36,229 bases of DNA from Alistipes sp. UBA940 (GCA_002293425.1 DBDE01000006.1:1-36229); one strand, 5' to 3'. Counted from the first letter of the stretch, positions 22,495 to 31,438 are shown. The notes: generated by a model from the letters alone, not told the origin. A program made the numbers and translations.

Positions 22495-23304
22495 TTATTT
22501 GCTATTCTTATAGCTTTCGCGGATGCCGATGACGATCGAATTGGAAAAACCGGCCTCCTCCATAGCGTTCAACCCGCGAATCGTGAACCCCCCGGGCGTG
22601 ATAACCTTATCTATCTCGACCTCCGGATGACCTCCCTCCTCCAACAACAACCTCACCGCACCCTTCAACGTCTGAAGAATGATCCCATAAGCCTCCGACG
22701 AACTGAACCCTGCCTCGGCCGCCCCGTTCATCATCGCCCGCACATACCGCATAACATAAGCTATCCCACAAGACCCCACCGCCATAGCCGCCGGCAACAA
22801 CCGCTCCGGAACTACCATCGTCTGCCCCATTTCGCTAAAAATGGCCTCCGCCAACTTGGTCTGGGCCGCATTGGCGTTGTACACCGAAATGAAAGTCATA
22901 CTGTCGTTCAGCGAGATGGCGAGGTTGGGCATCACCCGAAAAAGTATCGGCCGGGCCGGGCTCTTAACCCCGTCGAACATATAGCTGCACAGCTCCTCGA
23001 AATCGACCCCCGCAACGACCGAAAACAGTATCTGCTTGTTGTAGTCGATCAGGTCCCTGAACTCCGCGATGCACTGCTTGGCGGCGTGGCTCTTGACGGC
23101 CAGCACCAGCATATCGGCCCCCTTGACGGCCTTTCTGACATCTTTGGTGAGCACAAAAGGCAGCCCCGTCGCCGCCAAAGTCTTCAACGCCTCCGGGCGC
23201 GTGTCGACACAAGTGATGTCCTCGGCATTCAAAAACGTACCCCGAGCCAAACCACAGGCGATAGCCCCGCCCAAATTCCCAGCACCGATAATTGTCGCGT
23301 TCAT
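22495..23304 (-). CDS. proC: Pyrroline-5-carboxylate reductase
   Basis: A 269-residue ProC, which reduces pyrroline-5-carboxylate to proline with NADPH. The N-terminal Rossmann loop MNATIIGAGNLGGAIACGL, the LAVKSHAAKQCIAEF strand-helix, FRVMPNLAISLNDSMTF, and the C-terminal signature EVEIDKVITPGGFTIRGLNAMEEAG identify it. The family's usual TSPGGTT reads TPGGFT here. The ATG at 23304 lies 39 bases from a TATTTTTG box on the minus strand. Its stop abuts the CGTAATT array. Divergent from eno. Confidence 0.95.
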   Translation of the reverse strand: MNATIIGAGNLGGAIACGLARGTFLNAEDITCVDTRPEALKTLAATGLPFVLTKDVRKAVKGADMLVLAVKSHAAKQCIAEFRDLIDYNKQILFSVVAGVDFEELCSYMFDGVKSPARPILFRVMPNLAISLNDSMTFISVYNANAAQTKLAEAIFSEMGQTMVVPERLLPAAMAVGSCGIAYVMRYVRAMMNGAAEAGFSSSEAYGIILQTLKGAVRLLLEEGGHPEVEIDKVITPGGFTIRGLNAMEEAGFSNSIVIGIRESYKNSK

Positions 23305-23314
23305 AAATATTTAC

Positions 23315-23351
23315 TATTTTTGCATTCCGGTTAATCTAATTCACAAAAATA
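23315..23351. promoter_or_regulatory. Face-to-face promoter boxes of eno and proC
   Basis: TATTTTTG at 23315-23322 (plus, with TTG 20 bases upstream at 23292-23294) serves eno. CAAAAATA at 23344-23351 is TATTTTTG for proC on the minus strand. The predicted starts cross by a few bases (about 23329 and 23337), so both RNAs should begin within each other's promoter. Confidence 0.6.
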
Positions 23352-23360
23352 AAAAAAATT

Positions 23361-24647
23361 ATGCAAATTGTATCTGTTCATGCAAGAGAAATCCTCGATT
23401 CGCGCGGAAATCCCACGATCGAGGTAGAGGTCTCCACCGTCAGCGGTGCTTTCGGACGTGCGGCCGTACCCAGCGGGGCATCGACCGGCGAAAACGAAGC
23501 GTTGGAGCTCCGCGACGGCGATAAAAACCGCTATCTGGGCAAAGGGGTGAGCAAAGCCGTTGCCAATGTCAACGACATCATCGCACCCGAAGTTATCGGC
23601 CTCAACGTGACCGACCAGGTGGGGATCGACCACCTGATGATAGCGCTGGACGGCACTCCGACCAAGAGCAAACTGGGTGCAAACGCAATTCTGGGCGTTT
23701 CGCTGGCAGTCGCAAGGGCTGCGGCGGACTATTTCGGGTTGCCGCTCTATCGTTATATCGGCGGAACGAACGCCAAGACCCTGCCCGTGCCGATGATGAA
23801 CATCATCAACGGCGGTTCGCACTCCGATGCGCCTATCGCTTTTCAGGAATTTATGATCCGTCCGGTGGGCGCTTGCTGCTTCAAGGAGGGTGTGAGGATG
23901 GGTGCCGAGGTGTTCCACGCGCTCAAAAAGGTGTTGCACGATCGCGGCTTGTCGACCGCAGTGGGCGACGAGGGCGGCTTTGCTCCGGCACTGAACGGGA
24001 CCGAAGATGCGCTGGAATCGATCATTAAGGCTGTCGAAGCGGCCGGCTACAAGCCCGGAAAGGATGTGACCATCGGTCTGGACTGCGCTGCCTCGGAGTT
24101 CTTCAAGGACGGGGTGTACGACTACACCAAGTTCGAAGGGGCAAAGGGTGCGAAACGTTCGAGCAAGGAGCAGGTGAAGTTCCTGGCCGATCTGGTGGCC
24201 AAATACCCCATCGACTCGATCGAGGACGGGATGGGCGAGAACGATTGGGAGGGCTGGAAGATGCTGACCGACGAGCTGGGAGGCAAATGCCAGCTGGTGG
24301 GCGACGACCTGTTCGTGACCAACGTGGAGTTCCTGCGCAAGGGCATCGAGATGGGGTGTGCAAACTCGATCCTGATCAAGGTGAACCAGATCGGGTCGTT
24401 GACCGAAACCCTCGACGCTATCGAGATGGCGCATAGGGCGGGCTACACTTCGGTGACGTCGCATCGTAGTGGCGAGACGGAGGATAGCACCATTGCCGAC
24501 ATCGCCGTGGCGACCAACAGTGGCCAGATCAAGACCGGCTCGATGTCGCGCTCGGACAGGATGGCAAAGTACAACCAGTTGCTTCGCATCGAGGAGGAGC
24601 TGGGGCCCGAGGCGATTTACGGCTACGCTAAGGTTTATAAGAAATAG
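23361..24647 (+). CDS. eno: Enolase
   Basis: A 428-residue enolase (2-phosphoglycerate to phosphoenolpyruvate). Signatures: AREILDSRGNPTIEVEV, AVPSGASTGENEALELRD, GANAILGVSLAVARAAA, MMNIINGGSHSDAPIAFQEF, AVGDEGGFAP, SIEDGMGENDWEGW, and the catalytic ILIKVNQIGSLTETLDAI and SHRSGETEDSTIADIAVA segments. Length is normal. The leader from the TATTTTTG box is about 32 bases. A clear terminator follows at 24671-24703. Confidence 0.98.
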   Translation: MQIVSVHAREILDSRGNPTIEVEVSTVSGAFGRAAVPSGASTGENEALELRDGDKNRYLGKGVSKAVANVNDIIAPEVIGLNVTDQVGIDHLMIALDGTPTKSKLGANAILGVSLAVARAAADYFGLPLYRYIGGTNAKTLPVPMMNIINGGSHSDAPIAFQEFMIRPVGACCFKEGVRMGAEVFHALKKVLHDRGLSTAVGDEGGFAPALNGTEDALESIIKAVEAAGYKPGKDVTIGLDCAASEFFKDGVYDYTKFEGAKGAKRSSKEQVKFLADLVAKYPIDSIEDGMGENDWEGWKMLTDELGGKCQLVGDDLFVTNVEFLRKGIEMGCANSILIKVNQIGSLTETLDAIEMAHRAGYTSVTSHRSGETEDSTIADIAVATNSGQIKTGSMSRSDRMAKYNQLLRIEEELGPEAIYGYAKVYKK

Positions 24648-24670
24648 GCGGACCGCCGTGGCTTTTCACT

Positions 24671-24703
24671 ATCCCCTGCCCATCCTCGGGCGGGGGATTT
24701 TTT
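24671..24703 (+). terminator. Rho-independent terminator of eno
   Basis: ATCCCC-t-GCCC-atcctc-GGGC-g-GGGGAT followed by TTTTTT. Confidence 0.9.
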
Positions 24704-25045
24704 AATTGAGAGTTGAGAATGGAGAGTTGAGAATTAGATAATTGGCTACGCGGGCGCCGTCATTCCGAACGAATGTTAGGAATCTCATCGGTCAGCCGCC
24801 AGCGGGGAATGAATTTATTCAGTCCCCGCGTCGGGGGGCGGGTGACTGACGAGGTCTGCGACCTCGAAAAAATTAATGCACTGCGTGCCTTGATTGTGTC
24901 TTCGACTCTCGCCTTGCGCCTCAGCCATTCGAGCAAGACTCGATGGCCCTTGGCTTGTCGTCGGGTCATCTGGCACACCTCACGCCCCTGCCCGCGCGCC
25001 CTAATTCTCCACTCTCAACTCTCCACTCTCAATTCTCAACTATTA
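24704..25045. mobile_element. MITE-like composite element with inverted GAGAGTTGA arrays
   Basis: The eno-nucleotidase gap has a left array of GAGAGTTGAGAATGGAGAG words (24704-24742) and a right array (25001-25045) that is its near reverse complement. Between them lie GGCTACGCGGGCGCCG, a CGTCATTCCG..GGAATCTC repeat (24758-24786), a large composite hairpin (24791-24850: GTCAG/CTGAC, CCGCC/GGCGG, GCGGGGA/TCCCCGC, TGAAT/ATTCA), the hairpin CGAGGTC-tgc-GACCTCG (24850-24866) and about 130 bases with further small inverted repeats. No transposase is encoded. Movement is an inference from the ends; target duplications were not found. Confidence 0.6.
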
Positions 25046-26423
25046 CCCTGCTCCGGTTGTCGGGCGTGAGGGGTGAGTGTTTGCCGATGTACGATTCCAG
25101 AACGGAGGTGACCAGATAGTCGGTGTCGGTCATCGTTCCTTGAAAATCGAAGTCATAGTTCTTGAACAGATAGTCGGGCATAGCGACGCTATACAGGTCT
25201 GCCGACGGTGTCAACACCACATCCACAGCCTCCCCTGCCTCGTTGGTTTCGATAACGTAGCTCACTCCGCTCGGCAGAATATCGACAGAGCCGCCCTGTT
25301 TGCTGTTGGAGTTGAAGGTGCCCATTATCAACCCTTTCAGTTGCCCCGCGGTCATCCGGAGGGTGTATATTTCGCTAAGAAAGGGGTCGATGCGGAATAT
25401 GTCGGCCATCGAAACCGCCCCTGCCAGAGTGTCGAGCCTCACCCCGCCCGAGTGGTAGAGCGCGACGTCGACCCCCGTGTATACACGAATGGCGTCGGTC
25501 ACCAGATTGTCCACCCCGTGCTCGTCCATCGGGCTTCGGAGCTCGCCCATCGGAGCATCGAGCCGCGGATTGTCCTTGATGTGCGCCACCAGCTCGGCAA
25601 ATCGGGGCGAGGGCGCAATGGTGTCGAGCCGCACCACCTCGCTCCGGCTCACGCGGGCGTGCTGGTTGTTATCGCTGCGGATTGTGGTCACGGTGGCGTA
25701 CCTCAACCGGCTTTCGGCCTGGGTGATGACGGTTTTACCCACACTGACGAGCGTGTCTAAAAGCGTGTGGCTATCGCCGCCGATGACGAGGTCGAAGATG
25801 GGCACCCTTTCCGCCAGCTCCACATCGCGGTCGAAGCCGATGTGGGTGAGGGCAACCATACAGTCCACCTGCTCGGCGAGCGGGGCGTATTCGGCGGCCG
25901 TTTCGAACACGTCGGGAAAGCTCAACCCCTCGAAATGCTCAGCCTTGCCCTCGGGCCTGTGGTCGGGCGAAAAGTTGGTCGTCAACCCCACGAAAGCGAA
26001 CCGGATGCCGTCGCGTTTCAGCACTTCGTACTCTTTTATGCCATCCAGTCCCTTCACATTTGCCCCCAGCACCGGAAATTTCATTTGCCCGACGCGCTCT
26101 TCGAGCAGGGGTTGTCCCCAGTCGAATTCGTGGTTGCCCAGCACCGCCAGGTCGTAACCCAGCTCGTTCATCAGCTCGACGATGGGGTAAAGGGGCGGCT
26201 CGGCCAGATCGACGAACGGATCGCCCGTCCATCGGTCGCCCCCGTCGAGGAGCAGCACACGGTGGCGGCCATAGACTGTTCGCAGGCTGTCAACCAGCGT
26301 GGCCAGCCGCGGAAAGTTGTCGATCGACGAGTGAATATCGTTGGTGGATACCACGACCACCGTTTCGACCTTATAGCAGTCGGTCAGCAGACCGAGCAAC
26401 AACACGAGAATGAACTTTTTCAT
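25029..26423 (-). CDS. 5'-nucleotidase/UshA-type metallophosphatase lipoprotein
   Basis: A 464-residue exported phosphatase of the 5'-nucleotidase family. The N-terminus MKKFILVLLLGLLTDC is a lipoprotein-like signal (Cys16, with an unusual Asp before it). The calcineurin-like metal site is visible in STNDIHSS, LDGGDRWTGDP, LGNHEFDWG, ALTHIGFDRD and VIGGDSHT. The C-terminal half (from about residue 280) is the nucleotide-binding domain, with ALYHSGGVR and DIFRIDPF. It probably releases phosphate from nucleotides in the periplasm. The last residues, VIVEN, and the stop are read from the GTTGAGAATTGA array. The gene starts 3 bases after the LytTR regulator gene. Confidence 0.9.
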   Translation of the reverse strand: MKKFILVLLLGLLTDCYKVETVVVVSTNDIHSSIDNFPRLATLVDSLRTVYGRHRVLLLDGGDRWTGDPFVDLAEPPLYPIVELMNELGYDLAVLGNHEFDWGQPLLEERVGQMKFPVLGANVKGLDGIKEYEVLKRDGIRFAFVGLTTNFSPDHRPEGKAEHFEGLSFPDVFETAAEYAPLAEQVDCMVALTHIGFDRDVELAERVPIFDLVIGGDSHTLLDTLVSVGKTVITQAESRLRYATVTTIRSDNNQHARVSRSEVVRLDTIAPSPRFAELVAHIKDNPRLDAPMGELRSPMDEHGVDNLVTDAIRVYTGVDVALYHSGGVRLDTLAGAVSMADIFRIDPFLSEIYTLRMTAGQLKGLIMGTFNSNSKQGGSVDILPSGVSYVIETNEAGEAVDVVLTPSADLYSVAMPDYLFKNYDFDFQGTMTDTDYLVTSVLESYIGKHSPLTPDNRSRVIVEN

Positions 26424-26425
26424 AG

Positions 26426-27148
26426 CTATCCGACAAACCATTTTTTGAACTCGCTCACACGGTCTTTGCTCACCACGATGCGCTCGGGGGTCTTAACGGT
26501 CAACACAAGCGACAACCGACTGCCGAACCACACGGCCAGCTCCTTCACCGCTCCTCGCGCAACGATAAACTGCCGGTTGGCGCGAAAAAAATCGTCGCCC
26601 GAAAGGATTTTCGACAGGCGGTCGAGCGAGCGGTCCATAGGCAAAACCCGTCCGTCGAAACAAAACGCCCGCACCCGTTCCTGCGAGGTATAGAAAAAAG
26701 CCACCTCCTCCACCCGCAGTGGAATTATCTTGTCCTTGACCGGAATGAGGAAAACGCGCTTCATCTCGCCCACCCGCTCCCGAACTTCGGCCGCCGTCAA
26801 ACGGTGCAACTTCTCCACCGCCCGCCGCAAGTCTTCCTCCTTGATGGGCTTCAACAGATAGTCTATGCTGTTGACCCGAAACGCCTCCAACGCATATTTG
26901 TCGTACGCCGTGGTGAATATCACCGGACTTGTCACCTCCACGCGGTCGAACACCCGGAAGCTCTCGCCGTCGGCCAGATGGATGTCCATAAATATGAGGT
27001 CGGGAGCGGGATTGGCACCCAGCCACCCCACCGTCTCCTCGACGCTGTCGGTCACCGCAACGACGCGCGAGTCGGGCAGCACCTTCCTCACCATCGCTTC
27101 CAGACCGCGCGCAGCAGCCGTTTCGTCCTCGACTATCAGAATGTTCAT
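26426..27148 (-). CDS. LytTR-family response regulator
   Basis: A 240-residue regulator. The receiver domain (residues 1-120) begins MNILIVEDETAAARGLE, has the phosphate-accepting Asp55 in LIFMDIHLAD, and ends with FTTAYDKYALEAF and DYLLKPIKEEDL. The LytTR DNA-binding domain covers about 135-238 (KDKIIPLRVEEVAFFYTSQE, DDFFRANRQFIVA, ERIVVSKDRVSEFKKWF). The usual partner is a membrane histidine kinase of the LytS/YehU kind, but none is adjacent. The ATG at 27148 or the one at 27151 may be used; both overlap the folB stop (ATGATGA). Confidence 0.92.
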   Translation of the reverse strand: MNILIVEDETAAARGLEAMVRKVLPDSRVVAVTDSVEETVGWLGANPAPDLIFMDIHLADGESFRVFDRVEVTSPVIFTTAYDKYALEAFRVNSIDYLLKPIKEEDLRRAVEKLHRLTAAEVRERVGEMKRVFLIPVKDKIIPLRVEEVAFFYTSQERVRAFCFDGRVLPMDRSLDRLSKILSGDDFFRANRQFIVARGAVKELAVWFGSRLSLVLTVKTPERIVVSKDRVSEFKKWFVG

Positions 27149-27495
27149 CATTTCCGAATTGTTACGGAGACACTGCGGGCCTTGCCTCCCATCGGCGGAG
27201 CGAGCTTGGCCAACACGACATCGACCGACAAAATCCGAGGAGACAACCCCATCACCGCCTGACGTATCCGCCACGCCGCGTGCTCGATGGTCCGCGAAGG
27301 GATGGCCATCTGCTCTTTTACGGCCTCAAAAACCTCGACATAGTTGACCGTCCGGCCCACATCGTCGCCCTCGACCTCGCCCTCGACCTCCATCCGTACA
27401 TCGACCGTGAAGTCGCCCCCCACCGTCTGCTCGACGTCGTAACAGCCGTGCCGCGCCCGAAGCTCGATGCGCTCTATTTCAATCGTGTAGATCAT
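27148..27495 (-). CDS. folB: Dihydroneopterin aldolase
   Basis: A 115-residue FolB, which cleaves dihydroneopterin in folate synthesis. It has IELRARHGCYDVEQTVGGDF (Glu and Tyr at expected places), the NYVEVFEAVKEQM helix, RTIEHAAWRIRQAV and the tail KLAPPMGGKARSVSVTIRK with the conserved Lys. The beginning overlaps the acyltransferase by 17 bases and the end overlaps the regulator start. Confidence 0.95.
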   Translation of the reverse strand: MIYTIEIERIELRARHGCYDVEQTVGGDFTVDVRMEVEGEVEGDDVGRTVNYVEVFEAVKEQMAIPSRTIEHAAWRIRQAVMGLSPRILSVDVVLAKLAPPMGGKARSVSVTIRK

Positions 27496-28276
27496 AAACC
27501 CTTCGTTTAACCTCCTGCGCCGCGGCCAGATTATCGCCCATCGCGCACAACTCTTCCGCCGGAATAGCCTCGCCGAACACCAGCCGAAAATGGCCGCCCT
27601 TCTGCGAAAACATCTCGGAGGGCAACAGGATCTGCTCCAAATTGAAGCGCAAACCCAACCGTTTTCGCCACGCCGCCACCCTGTAAAACCTGTTCGACAA
27701 CCGCCCCTCCACGTAGACCGGAACCACCTGCCGCCCCGTTTGGATAGCCCGCTTCACAAAATTGGGCCGCCACTGTAAATCGCAAATCTCGCCGCCTGGA
27801 AACCTCCTCGAACAGAGCCCCGCCGGAAAGGTGAGCACCGGAACGTCGCCCGCAAAAACCTCGCGCATCATAACGGCATAGCTGCCCCGTTGCGCCCCGC
27901 TCTTATTGACCGGCACAAAAATGGGCTTCAGCGGATCGAGATACATCAACAGGTCGTTCACCACCACCCGCACGTCGCCGAAATGCGACCCTATCACCTC
28001 GGCCAGCATCATTCCGTCCATCCCGCCGAACGGATGGTTGGCCGCAAAAATATATCGCCCCTTCACATCCAGCCGCTCCAACCCCACCGCTTCGTATGTC
28101 ACCCCAGCGTAGTCGAAAAACCCCCTCAGAAACTCCATCGGAGAGGCGTCGGCATATTTTTCCAGAACATAATTGAGTTCCCGCTGTCGGATCACCCGCT
28201 CCAACCACCGCACAACGAACGGCGGCACGGGCCATCGTTTGGCTGAAACTATCTCGGACAACGAAATCTTAGTCAT
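27479..28276 (-). CDS. PlsC-like lysophospholipid/aminolipid acyltransferase
   Basis: A 265-residue acyltransferase of the PlsC/hemolysin-like group common in Bacteroidetes. FAANHPFGGMDGMMLAEVI holds the catalytic His81 and Asp87; the spacing is H-X5-D rather than the classic H-X4-D, but it is the NHPFGG(M/L)DG form of this subgroup. A second block, VLTFPAGLCSRRFPGGEICD, replaces the FPEG motif. There is no clear membrane span. Enzymes of this kind add the second acyl chain to lyso-lipids; in Bacteroides such a protein works in glycine-lipid synthesis, which could apply here (inference, no N-acyltransferase neighbour). Its promoter box TAACTTCG (28294-28287) is 10 bases upstream. Confidence 0.8.
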   Translation of the reverse strand: MTKISLSEIVSAKRWPVPPFVVRWLERVIRQRELNYVLEKYADASPMEFLRGFFDYAGVTYEAVGLERLDVKGRYIFAANHPFGGMDGMMLAEVIGSHFGDVRVVVNDLLMYLDPLKPIFVPVNKSGAQRGSYAVMMREVFAGDVPVLTFPAGLCSRRFPGGEICDLQWRPNFVKRAIQTGRQVVPVYVEGRLSNRFYRVAAWRKRLGLRFNLEQILLPSEMFSQKGGHFRLVFGEAIPAEELCAMGDNLAAAQEVKRRVYDLHD

Positions 28277-28286
28277 ATATCAGGGG

Positions 28287-28315
28287 CGAAGTTACGAAAA
28301 AAATTCGTATTTTTA
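28287..28315. promoter_or_regulatory. Back-to-back promoter boxes, acyltransferase and rsmH
   Basis: CGAAGTTA (28287-28294) is a TAACTTCG box on the minus strand. TATTTTTA (28308-28315) on the plus strand is one base off the consensus and ends 9 bases before the rsmH start. Each box lies in the other's -33 region. Confidence 0.5.
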
Positions 28316-28324
28316 CGGCAAATT

Positions 28325-29236
28325 TTGAGCAAGGAGTTCTACCATACACCCGTGCTGTATCGAGAGTCGCTGGACCTGCTCGATATTCGTCCCGCGGGGG
28401 TCTATGTCGATTTGACATTCGGCGGCGGGGGTCATTCGCGGGGGATTCTCGAACGGTTGGGAGCCGGCGGCCGCTTGTTTGCCTTCGACCAGGACGAGGA
28501 GGCGGCGGCGAGGACTTTGGACGATCCGCGGTTCACCTTCATCAGGGGCAATTTCCGGTTTATGCGCTCGTTGTTGCGACAGCAGGGGGTGCGGGAGGTG
28601 GATGGCGTTTTGGCCGATCTGGGGGTTTCGAGCCGCCATTTCGACAGTGCCGAGCGCGGATTTTCGTTTCGGGCGGACGGGCCGCTCGATATGAGGATGA
28701 ATCGAAGCGGCAGACTGACGGCCGGGGATGTCGTCAACAGCTATGATGCGCCGGCTCTGATCCGTATTTTTCGCGATTATGGCGAGCTGGGAGATGCGCA
28801 TAAGATTGCGGGGCGGATTGTGGAGGCGCGGCGGTTTTCACCGTTGCAAACCACGTTCGAGTTGACGGAGACGGTCAGGCCGCTTGTGCCGCGCAGTGAC
28901 GAGAGCCGCTGGTTGTCGCGCCTTTTTCAGGCGTTGCGCATCGAGGTGAATGGCGAGATGGATGCGTTGGAGCGGGCGTTGGAGCAGAGCTTGAAGGTGT
29001 TGCGGCCTGGCGGGAGGTTGGTTGTGATTTCCTACCATTCGTTGGAGGATCGGGTGGTGAAGCGGTTTTTTCGGGCGGGCGAGAAGGATTTTTATGGTCG
29101 GGTGGTGAGTGCCTGGGACGATTTTTCGCGCAAGGCCGCCCTGCCGACCGAACGGGAGATTGCCGAAAATCCCCGCAGTCGGAGTGCGAAGTTGCGTTAT
29201 GGCATAAAAAAACTTGGCGATGGGCAGAGTTCGTAA
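28325..29236 (+). CDS. rsmH: 16S rRNA (cytosine-1402-N4)-methyltransferase
   Basis: A 303-residue RsmH (MraW), which methylates C1402 of 16S rRNA using S-adenosylmethionine. FYHTPVLYRESLDLL starts the family pattern; VDLTFGGGGHSRGILERLG is the SAM-binding loop; DGVLADLGVSSRHFD, RGFSFRADGPLDMRM and LVVISYHSLEDRVVKRFF are diagnostic. The start is TTG at 28325 (no ATG is available in frame before FYHTP). It opens the division/cell-wall cluster; the usual mraZ in front of it is missing. It overlaps the ftsL-like gene by 17 bases. Confidence 0.96.
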   Translation: MSKEFYHTPVLYRESLDLLDIRPAGVYVDLTFGGGGHSRGILERLGAGGRLFAFDQDEEAAARTLDDPRFTFIRGNFRFMRSLLRQQGVREVDGVLADLGVSSRHFDSAERGFSFRADGPLDMRMNRSGRLTAGDVVNSYDAPALIRIFRDYGELGDAHKIAGRIVEARRFSPLQTTFELTETVRPLVPRSDESRWLSRLFQALRIEVNGEMDALERALEQSLKVLRPGGRLVVISYHSLEDRVVKRFFRAGEKDFYGRVVSAWDDFSRKAALPTEREIAENPRSRSAKLRYGIKKLGDGQSS

Positions 29237-29543
29237 GGCGGTCGGCGGGGTTTTCAGCGGCAGCATATTGTCGGCCGAGTGGATGAGGCGCACGTGGCCT
29301 TATCTTATCGTGCTGGTCGTGTTGTTGGTGTTTTATGTCGCCCACACCTTCTATTTGCAACAGTTGCACCTTCGTCGGCAGGCGTTGGAGCGGCAGGTGA
29401 GGGAGCTGGGCATCGAGGCGGTGCACCGGACGGCCGAGCGGGTGCGGGAGACGCGCCGGAGTGCCATTGTTAAACGATTGGAGGAGAAGAACATCGAGTT
29501 GAAAGAGTTCTCACATCCGGTTCGGACTATTGAAGTGAAGTGA
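29220..29543 (+). CDS. ftsL: FtsL-like division protein
   Basis: A 107-residue protein with one membrane span (about residues 27-45, YLIVLVVLLVFYVAHTFYL) preceded by a basic cytoplasmic tail, then a leucine-rich coiled coil (QLHLRRQALERQVRELGIEA). This is the layout of FtsL, which works with FtsB and FtsQ at the septum. Sequence is poorly conserved in the family, so the call rests on topology and on its place between rsmH and the septal transpeptidase gene. The ATG at 29220 is preferred over the TTG at 29214. It overlaps the next gene as GTGA. Confidence 0.8.
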   Translation: MGRVRKAVGGVFSGSILSAEWMRRTWPYLIVLVVLLVFYVAHTFYLQQLHLRRQALERQVRELGIEAVHRTAERVRETRRSAIVKRLEEKNIELKEFSHPVRTIEVK

Positions 29544-31438
29544 AACCTCGCAAGGAGAGAAATATCAAAAAGGAGATAATGCTGCGCGTTCAGTGGCTTT
29601 ATGTCCTGTTTGTGCTCACGGCATTGGGCATTTTCGGGCGGATAGTGTGGTTGCAGTATGGGCCCGAGGGGGCGTCGTTGCGCGAGAAGGTGGAGGAGCG
29701 CACGTTCACTATGCAGCGCATCGACGGACAGCGGGGCGAGATTTTTGCGGCGGATGGGAGCTTGCTTGCGACCAGTGTGGTGATGTACTATTTGGGGATG
29801 GATTTTGCGGTGGACAGCTTGACGGCGGGCAGGTTCAACGGCAATGTTTCCGCCCTTGCCGACAGTTTGGCTGCTCTTTTTGGCGACAGGTCTGCCGGAG
29901 AGTATGAGGTTTTCCTGCGTGAGGGTTATGCGGGACGAGGCCGAAGGGGTTACAGACGGTTAAATTCGCGAATGATAAGTGTGGACGAGCTCAGGCGGGT
30001 GCTCACTTTTCCGCTTTTGAAGGATCGGCCGGGCTTCGGCGGGTTGTCGTTGGAGCGGGTTTACCACCGCGAGCACCCTTTCGGGCCTTTGGCGGAGCGG
30101 ACGTTGGGGCAGACGCGCACGGTGTATGACACGTTGGTGGTGCCGACGCGCGATTCGACTCGGAAGCGGGTGGAGACGATGTTGACCGAGCGGGGGTTGT
30201 ATGGCATCGAATATTCGTTCGACGACCGGTTGAGGGGGACGAGCGGGTGGCAGATGATGCAGAAGCAGACGCAGCGGTTTTCCACTCCGGTGGCAAGTCC
30301 GCTCAATGTCGAGCCGGTGAACGGGTTGGATGTGACCACGACGCTCGATATGGATTTCCAGGATGTGGCGCACGATATGTTGTCCCGTCAGTTGGTCAGG
30401 CACGGGGCGTTGTATGGCACGGTGGTGCTGATGGAGGTCGCCACGGGTCACATCAAGGCGATGGCTAACCTGCAACGCTTCGGCGAGGAGTGCCGCGAGG
30501 TGAGCAATTACGCCGTCGGAGGGCGGTTCGAGCCTGGTTCGACGTTCAAGCTGGCCACGCTTTTGGCGTTGTTGGACGACGGTATGCGGCTGAGCGATAT
30601 GGTTGCGGTGGGGAACGGACGGTTGGAGCTGCGCAGTGCCGAGTTTACGGACGACCACGTGCCGGAGGCTCCTTATGAGACGTTGAAGCGGGTGTTCGAG
30701 ACCTCGTCCAATGTCGGTTTTGTTCAGGCGGTCGAGCAGCGGTTCAAGGAGCGGGGTCGGGAGCGCGAGTTTGTCGACTATATTGCGGCGTTGGGTTTCG
30801 ACCGGCCGTTGGGTACGGGCATCGTGGGCGAGGCGACGCCGATTTTGCATCGGCCGACACCGGAGGCTACGCGGCTCGGTCGGTGGAGCAGCAATTCGGC
30901 GGCTTTTATGTCGCACGGTTATGGGTTGGAGGTGAGCCCGTTGCATACGTTGACGCTGTATAATGCGGTGGCTAACGACGGGGTGATGGTGCGGCCGATG
31001 CTGGTGAGCGGGCTCTGCAATTCGCTGGGTGAGACGGTGGAGGAGTTCGAGAGCGAGGTGGTCAATCCGCGGATCGCACCGCGGCGGACGATAGATGCCG
31101 TCAGGGAGAGTTTGGAGGGGGTGGTCGATCAGGGTACGGCGCGGGTGCTGCAAAATCCATATTATCGCGTTGCGGCCAAGACGGGCACGGCACAGCAGCT
31201 CACCGACGGGCGGTATTTGGGGGGACACCGCGGACAGATATATATGGCGACGATGGTGGGTTATTTTCCGGCGGACGAGCCGCGGTATAGTTGCATTGTG
31301 TCGATTTGGACGCGGTTCAATGCTGCGGGCGATGTGTTTTACGGGTCGAACCTTGCGGGGCCGGTGTTTAAGGCTGTGGCGGACAGGGTTTATGTGACCC
31401 ACTATGAGTGGCAGAGGCCGATTTTAGTTGAGAATTGA
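29540..31438 (+). CDS. ftsI: Septal penicillin-binding protein (FtsI/PBP2B type transpeptidase)
   Basis: A 632-residue class B PBP that cross-links peptidoglycan at the division site. One membrane span (about 18-38), a dimerisation domain with RIDGQRGEIFAADGSLLA, then the transpeptidase. Active-site motifs: Ser334-Thr-Phe-Lys337 in FEPGSTFKLA, Ser389-Ser-Asn391 in FETSSNVGFVQ, and Lys547-Thr-Gly in AAKTGTAQQL. No PASTA domain follows, unlike many Bacteroidetes homologues. The start is a GTG at 29540 overlapping the ftsL stop. The end, PILVEN and stop, is read from the GTTGAGAATTGA array, as in the nucleotidase at 25029. Confidence 0.94.
   Translation: MKPRKERNIKKEIMLRVQWLYVLFVLTALGIFGRIVWLQYGPEGASLREKVEERTFTMQRIDGQRGEIFAADGSLLATSVVMYYLGMDFAVDSLTAGRFNGNVSALADSLAALFGDRSAGEYEVFLREGYAGRGRRGYRRLNSRMISVDELRRVLTFPLLKDRPGFGGLSLERVYHREHPFGPLAERTLGQTRTVYDTLVVPTRDSTRKRVETMLTERGLYGIEYSFDDRLRGTSGWQMMQKQTQRFSTPVASPLNVEPVNGLDVTTTLDMDFQDVAHDMLSRQLVRHGALYGTVVLMEVATGHIKAMANLQRFGEECREVSNYAVGGRFEPGSTFKLATLLALLDDGMRLSDMVAVGNGRLELRSAEFTDDHVPEAPYETLKRVFETSSNVGFVQAVEQRFKERGREREFVDYIAALGFDRPLGTGIVGEATPILHRPTPEATRLGRWSSNSAAFMSHGYGLEVSPLHTLTLYNAVANDGVMVRPMLVSGLCNSLGETVEEFESEVVNPRIAPRRTIDAVRESLEGVVDQGTARVLQNPYYRVAAKTGTAQQLTDGRYLGGHRGQIYMATMVGYFPADEPRYSCIVSIWTRFNAAGDVFYGSNLAGPVFKAVADRVYVTHYEWQRPILVEN

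Noticed and set aside
24760..24978. 72-codon minus-strand frame with RRQAKGHRVLLEWLRRKAR
   Set aside because: It lies wholly within the composite repeat and reads through its hairpins. It may be a commonly annotated false protein.
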